In this document: positions 26,180-34,219 of the stretch, piece after piece
Layout: each line of letters begins with the position of its first letter
How positions within the stretch are numbered: the first letter of the stretch is position 1
From: Streptomyces sp. NBC_01267
Lineage (GTDB): Bacteria; Actinomycetota; Actinomycetes; Streptomycetales; Streptomycetaceae
Direction: 5' to 3'
DNA length: 64,000 nucleotides
NCBI RefSeq assembly: GCF_036241575.1
Contig: NZ_CP108455.1
Span: forward strand, 1,936,501-2,000,500
Translations under genes and position numbers: made by a program
The notes under the pieces: model-generated
What the model was told of the DNA's origin: nothing
The model's database searches: none
Seen by the model: the letters and a program-made list of their open reading frames with translations, nothing else

Positions 26180-26790
26180 GAGACGGCCTGGTCCGGATGC
26201 TGGAGGCGTACGACTTCGAGATCGCCGCAGCGGTCGAGACCGGCCCCGAACTGACCAGAGCACTAGCGGAGTTGCAGCCGGACGTCGCGGTCGTCGACGT
26301 CCGGCTGCCGCCGTCGCACACCGACGAGGGCCTCCAGTGCGCCCTGGCCGCCCGGCGCGCCCGACCGGGACTGCCGGTCCTCGTCCTGTCGCAGCACGTG
26401 GAGCAGCTGTACGCGCGCGAACTGCTGGCCGACGGCACCGGGGGCGTCGGATACCTGCTGAAGGACCGGGTGTTCGACGCGGACCAGTTCATCGACGCGG
26501 TACGCCGGGTGGCCGCGGGCGGTACGGCGATGGACCCGCAGGTCATCCAGCAGCTGCTGTCCCGGCGCGCCCAGGACAAGCCGGTGGGCAGCCTCACGCC
26601 CCGGGAACGGGAAGTGATGGAGCTGATGGCGCAGGGGCGTTCCAACGCGGCCATCGCGGGTCAACTCGTGGTCACCGAGCGGGCGGTGGCGAAGCACACC
26701 TCGAACATCTTCGGCAAGCTCGGCCTGCCGGTCTCCGACGACGACAACCGGCGGGTGCTTGCGGTGCTGGCCTATCTCGACCGAGGCTAG
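26143..26790 (+). CDS. NarL/LuxR-type response regulator
   Basis: The 215-aa protein has a receiver domain with acidic residues E7/D8 (VVLAEDLFLLRDG), the phosphoacceptor D52 (DVAVVDVRLPP) and Lys in YLLKDRVFD. A C-terminal LuxR HTH follows (LTPREREVMELMAQGRSNAA, ERAVAKHTSNIFGKLGLP). The GTG at 26143 lies inside the kinase's last codons. It is the cognate partner of the upstream kinase. A strong hairpin terminates the operon. Confidence 0.95.
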   Translation: MRVVLAEDLFLLRDGLVRMLEAYDFEIAAAVETGPELTRALAELQPDVAVVDVRLPPSHTDEGLQCALAARRARPGLPVLVLSQHVEQLYARELLADGTGGVGYLLKDRVFDADQFIDAVRRVAAGGTAMDPQVIQQLLSRRAQDKPVGSLTPREREVMELMAQGRSNAAIAGQLVVTERAVAKHTSNIFGKLGLPVSDDDNRRVLAVLAYLDRG

Positions 26791-26813
26791 CGGTCCCTGC
26801 CTGGCTGTCATGG

Positions 26814-26850
26814 GTGTGGGCCCGGGGGAGAGATTCCCCCGGGCCCACAC
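26814..26850. terminator. Terminator after the two-component operon
   Basis: GTGTGGGCCCGGGGG (26814-26828) pairs with CCCCCGGGCCCACAC (26836-26850) with a 7-nt loop. It lies between the response regulator and the convergent peptidase gene that ends at 26890. Confidence 0.9.
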
Positions 26851-26889
26851 CCTGCGCCGTTCGTCGGTACGACTCAGGTGGTGCTCAGC

Positions 26890-28137
26890 TCACTTGGTGA
26901 ACGCAGCGGTGCCGTTCGGGGTGCCGAGACCGGTCGGGCCGTCGTAGCCCGCGCCCGCCTTGCAGAGGTAGTTGCCACAGCTGCCGTTGGCGCCGGAGGT
27001 GACGTCGTTGAGCGAGGAGGTGTGGGAGTACGGGAACGAGGCCGGGACGGTGCCCGAGGCCGGGGTGCCCGCGAGGGCGTACACGGATGCGATGATCGGC
27101 GACGAGGCGCTGGTGCCGCCGTACACGTTCCAGCCCTGGTCCTGGTAGCTGTCGTACACCGCGACCCCGGTGTACGGGTCGGCCACCGCGGAGACGTCCG
27201 CGACGGAACGCTTCGCGCAGCCGGTGTCCTTCTGCCAGGACGGCTTGGCGTCGTAGGCGGAGCAACCGGAGCCCGCGCCTTCACCGCCGGAGCTGGAGCC
27301 CCAGACCGACTCGGACCAGCCGCGGCTGTTGCTCGCGGTGCTGAGCGAGGTGCCGCCGACGGCGGTCACGTACTTGGAGGCCGCCGGGTACTCGGTGCCG
27401 TAGCCGCTGTCACCGGAGCTGACGGTGATGGCGACGCCCGGGTGGTTGAAGTACGAGGAGTCCGCGCTGGTGTCGGTGGAGTCCTCCGAGCCGCCGTAGC
27501 TGTTGGAGACGTACTTGGCGCCCATGGTGACCGCGCGGTTCACCGCGGTGCCGAGGTTGGCCATGGTCGCGGACTTCGCCTCGACCAGCAGGATGTGGCA
27601 CTGCGGGCAGACGGCGCTGACCATGTCGACGTCGAGCGAGATCTCACCGGCCCAGCCGGCGTCGGCCGTCGGGTAGCTGGTGCCACCGTTCTGGTCGACC
27701 TTCTTGAAGCAGCCGTTGGCCGTGGTGCAGGCCGGCAGACCGTACTGCGAGCGGTAAGTGGCCAGGTCCGACTCGGCGTTGGGGTCGTCCTGGGCGTCGA
27801 CGATCGCCACGGTGGCACCCGAACCGCCGGTCGGCAGGTTGTAGGCGCTCTTCAGGTCGGAGGGGCCGTAACCGGACGGGGCGGCCTTCGGGCTGACGCC
27901 GAGGTGCTGCATCACATCGGTGCGGGCGAGAGCCAGGCACGCCATCATGCCGGGCTTCGCGGGCTGGGCACAGACCCGCTGCACACCGGCACCGGCCGAC
28001 GGTGCGTTGGTGGTCTGCGCGGAGGCGGCGGGGGCCACCGCCATCATTCCGCCGGTGACCAGTGCCGCGGCCGAGATCAGCACGGTGCCGGCCTTGCTCG
28101 TCAGTCCCGCGAGACCAAGCGTTCTCTTCGCGTTCAA
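26890..28137 (-). CDS. Secreted S53 (sedolisin) family serine-carboxyl peptidase
   Basis: The 415-aa protein begins with a Sec signal peptide (GTVLISAAALVTGGMMAVAP, then ASAQ). The catalytic acid pair is in WAGEISLDVDMV (E...D) and the nucleophile Ser is in YGGTSASSP, with SSGDSGYG around the oxyanion region. These identify S53 sedolisins, acid endopeptidases. I prefer TTG at 28137 because GGAGGGA (28142-28148) is placed correctly for it; an ATG at 28152 would bury that site. It is divergent from a TrmB-type regulator, with an inverted repeat in the gap. The prosegment is very short for the family. Confidence 0.88.
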   Translation of the reverse strand: MNAKRTLGLAGLTSKAGTVLISAAALVTGGMMAVAPAASAQTTNAPSAGAGVQRVCAQPAKPGMMACLALARTDVMQHLGVSPKAAPSGYGPSDLKSAYNLPTGGSGATVAIVDAQDDPNAESDLATYRSQYGLPACTTANGCFKKVDQNGGTSYPTADAGWAGEISLDVDMVSAVCPQCHILLVEAKSATMANLGTAVNRAVTMGAKYVSNSYGGSEDSTDTSADSSYFNHPGVAITVSSGDSGYGTEYPAASKYVTAVGGTSLSTASNSRGWSESVWGSSSGGEGAGSGCSAYDAKPSWQKDTGCAKRSVADVSAVADPYTGVAVYDSYQDQGWNVYGGTSASSPIIASVYALAGTPASGTVPASFPYSHTSSLNDVTSGANGSCGNYLCKAGAGYDGPTGLGTPNGTAAFTK

Positions 28138-28309
28138 GGAACTTCCCTCCATGGGGGGTTGAATCGTCCGGTGGGGACGATCGGAGGTGCCTGTCGAACC
28201 TGTCGCATTCCTGTCCGGTGCATGACAATGCACGGAACGGGATGCCACCCGGTTCAGTGGTGGCAGCAACGAAGTTAGAACGCCTGCCCGTCTCCTACAA
28301 CAGGTGTGT

Positions 28310-28334
28310 GGCAAGCCTGAGGTAAAGGCTTGCC
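28310..28334. promoter_or_regulatory. Inverted repeat in the divergent peptidase/TrmB promoter region
   Basis: GGCAAGCC (28310-28317) and GGCTTGCC (28327-28334) are perfect 8-bp arms with a 9-bp spacer. They sit 62 bp upstream of the TrmB-type regulator gene in the 258-bp divergent gap. This is a plausible operator for that regulator, by position only. Confidence 0.55.
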
Positions 28335-28395
28335 CCCGAAATGGGTTGGATCACCGGCGGTCCTGGGCCGCCCTCGCCCGTATACGGTGGCGGCC

Positions 28396-29214
28396 ATGGA
28401 GTCGGACGAAGAGTCGGTCAGCGAGCTCGTCGAACTCGGCCTCTCACGCTACGAGGCACGTGTCTACCTCGCTCTGGTCAGGCGTGATTCGTACACAGCG
28501 GCGCAGGTCGCCCGTGCGGCCGACGTACCGAGACAGCGGATCTACGACGTGCTCGACGGGCTCGTCCGCGCCCAACTCGCCGTCGCCCACCGGGGTAAAG
28601 TCGCCACCTTCGGCGCGGTGGCACCGGAGCTCGCGCTCGCCCGGCTGATGAACCGGCGCCGGGAGTCCCTGGAGCAGATGGAGCGGATCTCGGCCGGGCT
28701 GACGGCGACGCTGCTGCCGCTCTGGTCCGACGGGCGCGTACACACCGATCCGCTCGACTACATCGAAGTCCTGCGCGACCCGCGGCAGATCGCGGACCGG
28801 TTCGCGGACATCCAGGAACAGGCCACCAGCGAGCTGCTCACCTTCTGCATGCCTCCGTTCGTCGCACCGGCCGCCAACACCACGGGCATCAAGGCGACCC
28901 GTCGGCTGCGCCGCGCCAACGGGACGGTGCACGCGGTGTACACGCACGACGCGCTGGCCGACGCGGAGGTCCTGGAGAACGTCGAGCGCTTCGGTGAAGC
29001 GGGCGAGGAAGCCCGCTTCACCGAGACCCTGCCGCTCAAACTCGTCATCGCCGACGCCTCGTTGGTGCTGTGCGACATGCCCGACCCGGTGGCGGGGACC
29101 GGCGAGACCACCGCCCTGTTCATCGAGCACCCGGCGCTCGCCGCCTGCCTGCGCCTCGCCTTCCAGACCGTGTGGCACCAGGCGACGACCAGGCAGCACA
29201 TATGGAACGGCTAG
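28396..29214 (+). CDS. TrmB family transcriptional regulator
   Basis: The 272-aa protein starts with a TrmB-type winged helix (LVELGLSRYEARVYLALVRR, AAQVARAADVPRQRIYDVLD) followed by a coiled region (RRESLEQMERISAGL). Its C-terminal sensor domain contains PLKLVIADASLVLCDMPDPV and TTALFIEHPALAACLRLAFQ. TrmB regulators bind sugars or other small ligands. It is divergent from the secreted peptidase and lies next to the atropopeptide locus on the other side (convergent with the P450 gene). Either could be its target. Confidence 0.9.
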   Translation: MESDEESVSELVELGLSRYEARVYLALVRRDSYTAAQVARAADVPRQRIYDVLDGLVRAQLAVAHRGKVATFGAVAPELALARLMNRRRESLEQMERISAGLTATLLPLWSDGRVHTDPLDYIEVLRDPRQIADRFADIQEQATSELLTFCMPPFVAPAANTTGIKATRRLRRANGTVHAVYTHDALADAEVLENVERFGEAGEEARFTETLPLKLVIADASLVLCDMPDPVAGTGETTALFIEHPALAACLRLAFQTVWHQATTRQHIWNG

Positions 29215-29251
29215 GCCGTGTCGGGAAAGCAGCGTCGTCCGGCCGGCGCGG

Positions 29252-30295
29252 CTACCGCCGGGTCACCCGCACCCCCGTGACCCCCATCAGGCCGGCCAGC
29301 GGCACCCGCGCCGAGGTCTGTTCGGGGCTCACCGCCAGTCCGTCGGCCCGCAGCAGATCGAGCAGCCGCTCGGCCAGCGGCATGACCATGTGGCGCCCCC
29401 AGCAACGCTCGTTGGCATGGCCGAAGGGCAGATATCCCGGGTGGTCGTCGGGGTCGGCACCGGTCCACCGCTCGGGGCGGTACGCGTCGGGGTCGTCCCA
29501 GATCGCCGGGTCACGGTGGGTCAGCAGCGGCAGCATCAGTACGTCGTCGCTCACTCCGATCCGGTCGTCCAGGGCGGCGAACTCCGGGGAGGCCACCCGC
29601 AGCAGGTTCCACGAGGGCGGCAGCAACCGGAGGCTCTCCAGCAGGATGTCCCGGTTCGACACGTCGTCGGGGAAGGGCGATCCGAGCCAGAGGGCGTTGG
29701 TGACGAGGGCGGAGACCGTGAAGCAGACCGGCGCCGCGGCCCTGCGGTACAGGCCCATGGCATGACGGCGGTCGCCGTAACTCGCGGCGGCGGCAGTGAG
29801 GGCGGCGAGACCGGACACCGGCGCGTCCGGACCGGCGAGAGGGAACGCGGCGCCGGTTCCGATGACCGTCCAGGTCAGTTTGGGCGTCAGTTCCAGCTTG
29901 CGGTCCATGAGAACACGCAGCCGAAAAGGGTCGGAGCCGAAAATAAGATCGCGGAGATAAGTATGCCCCACGTGCGGCCATTCCCCGGAAAGATCGACCG
30001 GAGCAGGGTCGGGTTTCCTCAAAGCGGCCCGGACGTCCTGAGAAACAGCCCGCATCAGGGCGGACGATTCCGGCCTGGTGATGGATCTTCCCCGCAATGG
30101 TTTGAAGGTGGGGCGTTCGAATTCATTGGCCGGCCTGCTGCGGAGAATCTCATCGATCAGGGCAGGTCCCGCAACCCCGACGGTCCCCGAATCCAGGCGG
30201 AACACCTCGGCGCCGCGATGTTCCCTGAGAAGAGCTTCGATTCGCGGCGTGAAAACCGTGGTCCGGGCACTCCTGTCCGTACCTGAAATATGCAT
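29252..30295 (-). CDS. Cytochrome P450 of an atropopeptide (tryptorubin-type) RiPP pathway
   Basis: The 347-aa protein has the K-helix ExxR (E220-S-L-R223), the YRPERW segment (272-277) and the haem-ligand loop LPFGHANERCWGRHM with Cys298. It is about 50 residues shorter than usual bacterial P450s. Its I-helix region (about 185-202, AAAPVCFTVSALVTNALW) lacks the usual A/G-G-x-D/E-T acid-alcohol pair. The ATG at 30295 follows TTGGAGAT. It is the next gene after the 26-aa peptide, 165 bp downstream on the same strand, the gene order of known atropopeptide loci. Inferred role: to form the aryl crosslinks in the AWYIWY core. Confidence 0.88.
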   Translation of the reverse strand: MHISGTDRSARTTVFTPRIEALLREHRGAEVFRLDSGTVGVAGPALIDEILRSRPANEFERPTFKPLRGRSITRPESSALMRAVSQDVRAALRKPDPAPVDLSGEWPHVGHTYLRDLIFGSDPFRLRVLMDRKLELTPKLTWTVIGTGAAFPLAGPDAPVSGLAALTAAAASYGDRRHAMGLYRRAAAPVCFTVSALVTNALWLGSPFPDDVSNRDILLESLRLLPPSWNLLRVASPEFAALDDRIGVSDDVLMLPLLTHRDPAIWDDPDAYRPERWTGADPDDHPGYLPFGHANERCWGRHMVMPLAERLLDLLRADGLAVSPEQTSARVPLAGLMGVTGVRVTRR

Positions 30296-30460
30296 GGGAA
30301 ATCTCCAAGGGCAGGAGGCCTGCGCCCGGCAGGACCGGTGAACGGCCCCGCCGGACATCGACCAGAATACGAACTACCAGGTCAAAGCCGTGTTATCACC
30401 AGAGAACGCCCCGTGGGCAACACCGGAGACCTGCACTCGTCCAGGCGGCCGAACGCCTGC

Positions 30461-30541
30461 TCAGTACCAGATGTACCAAGCGTAGGACTTCAGGTTCTTC
30501 TCGGGCCGGATCTTATTCTTGAGGGAATGAATGAGCTTCAT
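30461..30541 (-). CDS. Atropopeptide precursor peptide, core AWYIWY (tryptorubin A type)
   Basis: A 26-codon gene (ATG at 30541, stop 30463-30461) with an ideal ribosome site (CCGGAGGTG). The leader (residues 1-20) is MKLIHSLKNKIRPEKNLKSY, basic and probably helical. The last six residues are AWYIWY (21-26). From memory this is exactly the sequence of tryptorubin A, a polycyclic hexapeptide with C-C and C-N aryl bonds made from a C-terminal core by one P450. Base usage in and around the gene is more AT-rich than its neighbours. The peptide must be cut between Tyr20 and Ala21, and no dedicated protease gene is visible beside it. A longer in-frame reading upstream is non-coding. Confidence 0.93.
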   Translation of the reverse strand: MKLIHSLKNKIRPEKNLKSYAWYIWY

Positions 30542-30555
30542 GACAGCACCTCCGG

Positions 30556-30606
30556 TTAACGGTGAACTGACCGAGTCAAATATATGACTCCGATGGATAA
30601 ATTGAA
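30556..30606 (-). promoter_or_regulatory. AT-rich promoter-like sequence of the precursor gene
   Basis: On the minus strand TTCAAT (30606-30601), a 16-bp spacer and TATATT (30584-30579) form a sigma-70-like promoter about 38 bp before the ATG. TTGACT (30579-30574) overlaps it as an alternative -35. The stretch is strikingly AT-rich for this genome. Confidence 0.45.
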
Positions 30607-30648
30607 TCCCGGCAGTTGAGATGCCGTCAATGTAATGCAGATCACTCG

Positions 30649-30660
30649 GCGCATATGCGC
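30649..30660. promoter_or_regulatory. Perfect palindrome GCGCATATGCGC in the RiPP/GH89 divergent gap
   Basis: This 12-bp perfect palindrome lies in the 369-bp region between the precursor gene and the GH89 gene, about 45 bp upstream of the proposed precursor promoter. The rest of the gap holds no gene I can support. A candidate operator, with no known cognate factor. Confidence 0.4.
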
Positions 30661-30910
30661 ATTGCATGTTTCGTTCCGGACAGTGGTCAAAATCAGGCGA
30701 AACGAAGGCAGTCAACCTTCCCGGAGCCGGATCGGATACCCATCTCCGCAGGACGCCAATCCTCTGATCGTCCCGCACTTGATCGTCTGCCGGTGCGCCC
30801 CATTGCTCCACCCCCTCCTCGTCATTAACGTGCGCAGCGCATGCACCTGTCGTCGCACGCGCAGTCACCAGCGGTTACGGACCACCTGACGAGCCACACG
30901 AGGAGTGCCC

Positions 30911-33900
30911 ATGCCTGAGCTGTCGAGACGTACGCTGCTGAGCACCGCGGGGGCGATCGGGACCGGAGCGGCGCTCGGCGGCCACACCCCCGCCGTCGCA
31001 GCCGGAAGCACACCCGCCTCCCCCGTCGCGCACCTCTCCCCCGCCGAACCGGCCCCGCTCGACTCCGGCCCGGCCCGCGCCGCCCTGCGGCGTCTACTGC
31101 CCCACCACGCCGACCAGTTCCACCTCACGCTCCTCACCGGCAAGGAGCGGTTCCGGGTCACCGGCTCCGCCGGCCGTATCGAGGTCGCCGCCACCGGCCC
31201 GGCCGTCGCGCTGACCGGAGTCCACTGGTACCTCAAGTACGTCTGCCGGGCGCACATCTCCTGGAACAGCTCCCAGCTCGCCCTCCCCCAGCGGCTGCCC
31301 GCCCCCGGAAAGGCGGTGGAGCAGTCGGCGACCGTCCCGCACCGCTTCGCCTTCAACGACACCCACGACGGCTACACCGCCCCGTACGCCGACTGGGCCC
31401 ACTGGGAGCGGACCCTCGACGTCCTCGCCCTGCACGGCTGCAACGAAGTGCTCGTCACCGCCGGTCAGGAGGCCGTCTACCACCGGCTGCTCCAGGACTT
31501 CGGGTACTCCGACACCGAGGCCAGGACCTGGTTGCCCGCCCCCTCCCACCAGCCCTGGTGGCTGCTCCAGAACATGAGCGGGTACGGCGGCCCGCTCTCC
31601 ACCGCGCTCATCGCCGCCCGCGCTGCGCTGGGCAGGAAGATCGCCGACCGGCTGCGCGAACTGGGCATGCACCCGGTGTTCCCCGGCTACTTCGGGACCG
31701 TCCCCGACGGGTTCGCCGACCGGAATTCCGGCGCCCGGGTCGTCCCGCAGGGCAGCTGGAACGGGCTGCGGCGCCCCGACTGGCTGGACCCGCGGACCAA
31801 GGCGTTCGGCGCGATGGCCGCCGCGTTCTACCGGCACCAGTCCGAACTCTTCGGCCAGGCCGCACACTTCAAGATGGACCTGCTCCACGAGGGCGGCACC
31901 CCGGGCGACGTGCCCGTCACCGACGCCGCGCGCGCCGTCGAGACCTCCTTGCGCGCCGCGCACCCGGACGCCACCTGGGTGATCCTCGGCTGGGGTCGCA
32001 ATCCGCGCCCCGAGGTGCTCCAGGCGATCGACACCGACCGGATCCTGATCGTCGACGGACTCTCCGACATCGACACCGTCACCGACCGCGAGAAGGACTG
32101 GGGCGGGGCTCCCTACGCCTTCGGCACCATCCCCAACTTCGGCGGCCGTACGACGATCGGCGCCGACACCGACCGCTGGACGGAGAGGTTCACGGCCTGG
32201 CGCGACAAGCCCGACAGCGCGCTCGTCGGCACCGCGTACATGCCGGAGGCCGCCGAGCGGGACCCCGCGGCCTTCGAGCTGTTCAGCGAACTCGCCTGGC
32301 GTACCGAGAAGATCGACAGGGCCGGGTGGTTCAGCCGGTACTCCACGGTGCGCTACGGCGGCGACGACCGTCAGGCGAAGGCGGCCTTCGCCGCGCTGAC
32401 CACCACCGCGTACCAGCTGACCACCACCGACGGCCGCCCCGTCGACTCGCTCTTCTCCCGCCGTCCCAACGTCAACGGGTCCGTCCACGACGCCTTCGAC
32501 ACCGCCCGGTTCGACACCGCGTTCGCCGCGCTGCTGGGTGTGGGCGCCTCGCTGCGCGGCTCGGACGCGTACCGCTACGACCTCACCGATCTGGCCAGAC
32601 AGGCGCTCGCCGACCGGGGCCGGATCCTGCTGCCGCAGTTGCGCGCCGCCTACGCGAACAAGGACACGGACACCTTCCGCGCGCTCGCCGCCCTCTGGCT
32701 GAAGCTGATGCGGCTCGCCGACACCATGGCGGGCTGCCACTCCGCGTTCCTGCTCGGCCCCTGGCTGGAGGAGGCCAAGCGCTTCGCCACCGCCCCGGCC
32801 GAGGCGGGGCACCTGGAGTGGACGGCCCGCACCCTGCTCACCACCTGGGCCGACCGCACCGCCGCCGACCACCTCAGCAACTACGCCAACCGCGACTGGC
32901 ACGGACTGCTGAGCGACGTCCATCTGCCGCAGTGGCAGGCGTACCTGGACGAGCTGACGGCCGCCCTGACCGAGGGCAGGGCCGCCAAGTCCTTCGACTG
33001 GTACCCGGGCGAGGAGAGCTGGACCCACCGGACCGAGTCCTATCCGGTACGGGCCACGGGCGACGCCCACCGCACGGCGCAGCAGGTGCACGACACCCTC
33101 GCCGCCGCCCCGTACCAGGGCAGCGCCACCGTCTCGGCCGACCCCGTCGTCTTCTCCCCGGGCAGCACGGGCACGGTCACCGCGGGCTTCCGCAATCTGA
33201 ACGGGCTGCGTGCGACCGGCCGCGTCGACTTCACGCTGACCGGTCTGGACTCCCTGCTGAAGAGCGCCGACTCCCTGGAAAGCGTTCCGCCCGGCGGCAC
33301 CGGCTCGGTCTCCTGGCGGGTGACGGCCCCGTCCGAGCCGCTGACGACCCCGCTGCGCCCGATGCCGTACACCCTGCTCACCCGGTTCGGACCGCGCGGC
33401 GGGACCCCGGTGGGGATCCGGCAGCAGAGCGCGGTGTACGTGGCGGCCCCGCTGGACCCGGTCTGGCGGACCTTCACCAGCAACGCGGCCGTGTTCGGGC
33501 AGCTCGGCGAGCGGCTGGCCGTCAACGGCGGTGGGCAGGACCTGTGGAAGGGCACCACGGAGTTCGGCACGGCCTTCCGCGCCGGGGCGATGGCGGACGG
33601 GAAGAGCGTGACCGTACGGGTCGACTCCCAGGACAACACCGGGAGCTGGGCCCGGTGCGGGCTCGTCGTACGCAACAGCCTGGCCACCCCCGGATCGGCG
33701 GGCTTCCTCAATCTGGCGGTCACCCCCGGTCAGGGTGTGGTGCTGTCGTACGACACGAACGGCGACGGGACGCTGGACACCTACAAGCGCCTCACCGGCA
33801 TCGTGGCGCCGGTGCTGCTGCGGCTCTCGCGCGCCGACGGGGAGTACACGGGCGCCTGTTCGACGGACGGCGGGAAGAGCTGGCGGACGGTCGCCACCGT

Positions 33901-34012
33901 CACCGTGCCGGACAGCGCCGCCGTTCAGGACGCGGGAATCTTCATGAGCGCCACGAACGGGGGCGGCGATGTGCGTGGCACCGTGAACTTCAGTGCATGG
34001 AAGGTGAGTTGA
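30911..34012 (+). CDS. Secreted alpha-N-acetylglucosaminidase (GH89) with accessory domains
   Basis: The 1033-aa protein starts with a Tat signal (LSRRTLLSTAGAIGTGAALG). The N-terminal NAGLU domain (FNDTHDGYTAPYADWAHWER) and TIM barrel (WLLQNMSGYGGPL, PVFPGYFGTVP, FKMDLLHEGGTPGDV, WVILGWGRNPRPEVL) are typical of GH89, which removes terminal alpha-GlcNAc from glycans. Residues about 720-850 resemble an NPCBM-associated (NEW3) beta-sandwich. About 853-1033 is a concanavalin-like domain (SWARCGLVVRNSL, SDGKSW-type strands). The ATG at 30911 follows GAGGAG. The GH92 enzyme at 38.5 kb may act on the same host-type glycans. Confidence 0.9.
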   Translation: MPELSRRTLLSTAGAIGTGAALGGHTPAVAAGSTPASPVAHLSPAEPAPLDSGPARAALRRLLPHHADQFHLTLLTGKERFRVTGSAGRIEVAATGPAVALTGVHWYLKYVCRAHISWNSSQLALPQRLPAPGKAVEQSATVPHRFAFNDTHDGYTAPYADWAHWERTLDVLALHGCNEVLVTAGQEAVYHRLLQDFGYSDTEARTWLPAPSHQPWWLLQNMSGYGGPLSTALIAARAALGRKIADRLRELGMHPVFPGYFGTVPDGFADRNSGARVVPQGSWNGLRRPDWLDPRTKAFGAMAAAFYRHQSELFGQAAHFKMDLLHEGGTPGDVPVTDAARAVETSLRAAHPDATWVILGWGRNPRPEVLQAIDTDRILIVDGLSDIDTVTDREKDWGGAPYAFGTIPNFGGRTTIGADTDRWTERFTAWRDKPDSALVGTAYMPEAAERDPAAFELFSELAWRTEKIDRAGWFSRYSTVRYGGDDRQAKAAFAALTTTAYQLTTTDGRPVDSLFSRRPNVNGSVHDAFDTARFDTAFAALLGVGASLRGSDAYRYDLTDLARQALADRGRILLPQLRAAYANKDTDTFRALAALWLKLMRLADTMAGCHSAFLLGPWLEEAKRFATAPAEAGHLEWTARTLLTTWADRTAADHLSNYANRDWHGLLSDVHLPQWQAYLDELTAALTEGRAAKSFDWYPGEESWTHRTESYPVRATGDAHRTAQQVHDTLAAAPYQGSATVSADPVVFSPGSTGTVTAGFRNLNGLRATGRVDFTLTGLDSLLKSADSLESVPPGGTGSVSWRVTAPSEPLTTPLRPMPYTLLTRFGPRGGTPVGIRQQSAVYVAAPLDPVWRTFTSNAAVFGQLGERLAVNGGGQDLWKGTTEFGTAFRAGAMADGKSVTVRVDSQDNTGSWARCGLVVRNSLATPGSAGFLNLAVTPGQGVVLSYDTNGDGTLDTYKRLTGIVAPVLLRLSRADGEYTGACSTDGGKSWRTVATVTVPDSAAVQDAGIFMSATNGGGDVRGTVNFSAWKVS

Positions 34013-34219
34013 CCGGTCGGCAGACCGTATCGGAGCAACCTCCCGAGGGGTGGGCGACCCCTCGGTGACCGGCGCACGGGCACCCGGAGCGGCACACGCT
34101 CCGGGTGCCCGGTGCGCGCCGGAGCAGCACCGGTGGAACGGCCCGGCGGAAGAGCGGCGGGGGGCCGCAGGAGCGGCCCGGCGGGTGACCAATCCCCCCG
34201 TCCGCTCGTTCTGCTGAAC

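Noticed and set aside
29252..30295. P450 as part of a terpene or polyketide cluster
   Set aside because: No synthase, thiotemplate or ferredoxin gene is nearby, and the short precursor gene gives a better explanation.
30461..30868. 135-aa version of the precursor gene
   Set aside because: Upstream codons have no family features and cross the promoter. A perfect ribosome site precedes the internal ATG at 30541.
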